Below are positions 63,099-64,000 of a DNA stretch of 64,000 nucleotides, in pieces. Source of the stretch: Membranipora membranacea (lineage: Eukaryota; Bryozoa; Gymnolaemata; Cheilostomatida; Membraniporidae); contig OU612065.1 of assembly GCA_914767715.1 (NCBI GenBank), forward strand, positions 35,092,001 to 35,156,000, in the 5' to 3' direction. The stretch's first letter is position 1. The number at the start of each line of letters is the position of its first letter. The translations under genes were made by a program, and so were the position numbers. The notes under the pieces are model-generated. The model had not been told where the DNA came from, did not search any database, and saw nothing but the letters and a program-made list of their open reading frames with translations.

Positions 63099-63651
63099 CC
63101 TGTAAGACCCTTCCATGACCAACATGCTTATTTACATCAGAAATATAAGGGCTGTAACTTGATTTCATTCATCACTTTGCATAGTTATAATGAGATAAGT
63201 TTGGCATTTATCCATTGCTACCGAGTATTCTGTTTTATAACCCGGATCTAGAATCCTTTTCACTTGTGTAATTGGTAAATTACAGAACACGCCTTTGTAT
63301 AAGGCGGCCATACCCTATCACACCATGAATCTTTGATCAAACTTGATCCTATGACTCCATAAATCAATTGCTCCATTTTGATGGGTTTATAGAGCGAATT
63401 TACCACTCTGTGTGGTGCAAAGTGCCAAGGTAGCCATGCCCCCCCCCACACCATCAGTATTTACTTAGTGTTTCTAGCCATAGCTTGAAAATCGAAGTGA
63501 TGGTGGACAAGCATTACGTCAAAATATCTGGATTACATTGGCGGACTTTGGCTTTTATCTTATTACCTAGAATTTTGATATCACATTTCGGCTAGACTGT
63601 ATATCTATATAACCCAAGATATCCTCACAGAGTAAGGATCACTGTGAAGAC

Positions 63652-63755
63652 ATCCTGAAGGCCGAGTGGTCAATGTGTCACCCGTTTTATTGGAATAAGT
63701 TTGAAGTCGAAAAAATCTGGCACTGTCAAGACTTGAATCCGGCACTGTCAAGTCA
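63652..63755 (+). other. Possible tRNA-derived segment
   Basis: GGCCGAGTGGTCAA matches a class II tRNA A-box and ACTTGAATCC resembles a B-box about 65 bases on. No complete cloverleaf. Confidence 0.3.
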
Positions 63756-64000
63756 TTAAATTAATGGTCGTTTATCATAATCTTTTTTAATTATTACTAG
63801 ATATTGCTCCCTAGGACAAGAATTCAACTCCCTCATGACTAGAAATTTATTGTCGAATATTGGCTTTGACTGACTGATGGTGAATTGGCATAAATTTTTG
63901 TTTCCCTTAACAGAGAATGTTGGTCAATATATATGACAGTTCATTTGTCATGTCAAACGCAGAGGCGTGAAGTGAAGCTGTATGAAAAATAAAAATAAAA

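Larger units (their letters stand above)
60080..64000. other. Repeat-bearing right end without a supported gene
   Basis: I found no exon that I can defend here. The stretch holds the fold-back repeat at 61291-61807, the hAT-type element at 62046-63098, a tRNA-like segment at 63652-63755 and a C-run at 63441-63449. Confidence 0.45.

Overview
This window is AT-rich animal nuclear DNA. It has spliced genes with consistent GT-AG introns, no operons, many short interspersed repeats and several non-autonomous transposons. The gene content (a NIDO-domain receptor pair, a PP2C phosphatase with an acidic insert, a secreted matrix-metalloprotease-like enzyme, a MEIS/PREP-type TALE homeobox gene) is metazoan. 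The sequences are too diverged from the familiar vertebrate and insect versions for me to name a phylum; a non-vertebrate, probably marine or aquatic invertebrate is likeliest. I rebuilt exon structures by hand from splice signals, reading frame and homology. Every exon junction given for the first five genes keeps the reading frame.

Layout. (1) 1-3107, plus: the 3' part of a single-pass membrane protein with an extracellular NIDO domain; its 5' end lies outside the window. (2) 4340-8226, plus: a complete tandem paralogue (464 aa) whose membrane stalk is stretched by a threonine-rich minisatellite. A 970-bp hAT-type element with a perfect 8-bp target duplication lies in its first intron. (3) 10089-19523, plus: PPM1G, protein phosphatase 1G, 11 exons, 553 aa, with an 868-bp fold-back repeat in intron 2. 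(4) 21920-27007, plus: a secreted, divergent metalloprotease with HEIGHSLNLDH zinc site, very short propeptide, PTTQ-repeat mucin-like linker and an Arg/Gln/Asn-rich C-terminus. (5) 48405-29364, minus: a large (13 coding exons, 961 aa) TALE homeodomain transcription factor with a split, diverged MEIS domain and unusual DNA-contact residues 47 and 50. (6) about 60079-54194, minus: an unrecognised probable nuclear protein, Ser/Thr/Pro-rich with two sumoylation-type motifs; its 5' end is uncertain. From about 60.1 kb to the end I see no convincing gene, but a fold-back repeat, a second hAT-type element (62046-63098) with 8-bp target duplications and a tRNA-like block inside, and another tRNA-like segment.

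How the genes relate. The two NIDO genes are a clear local duplication with matching exon phases and a shared cytoplasmic tail motif. The other genes are neighbours without an evident functional link. The most unusual items are the homeobox gene, the metalloprotease architecture, the NIDO pair and the two precisely delimited hAT-type elements.
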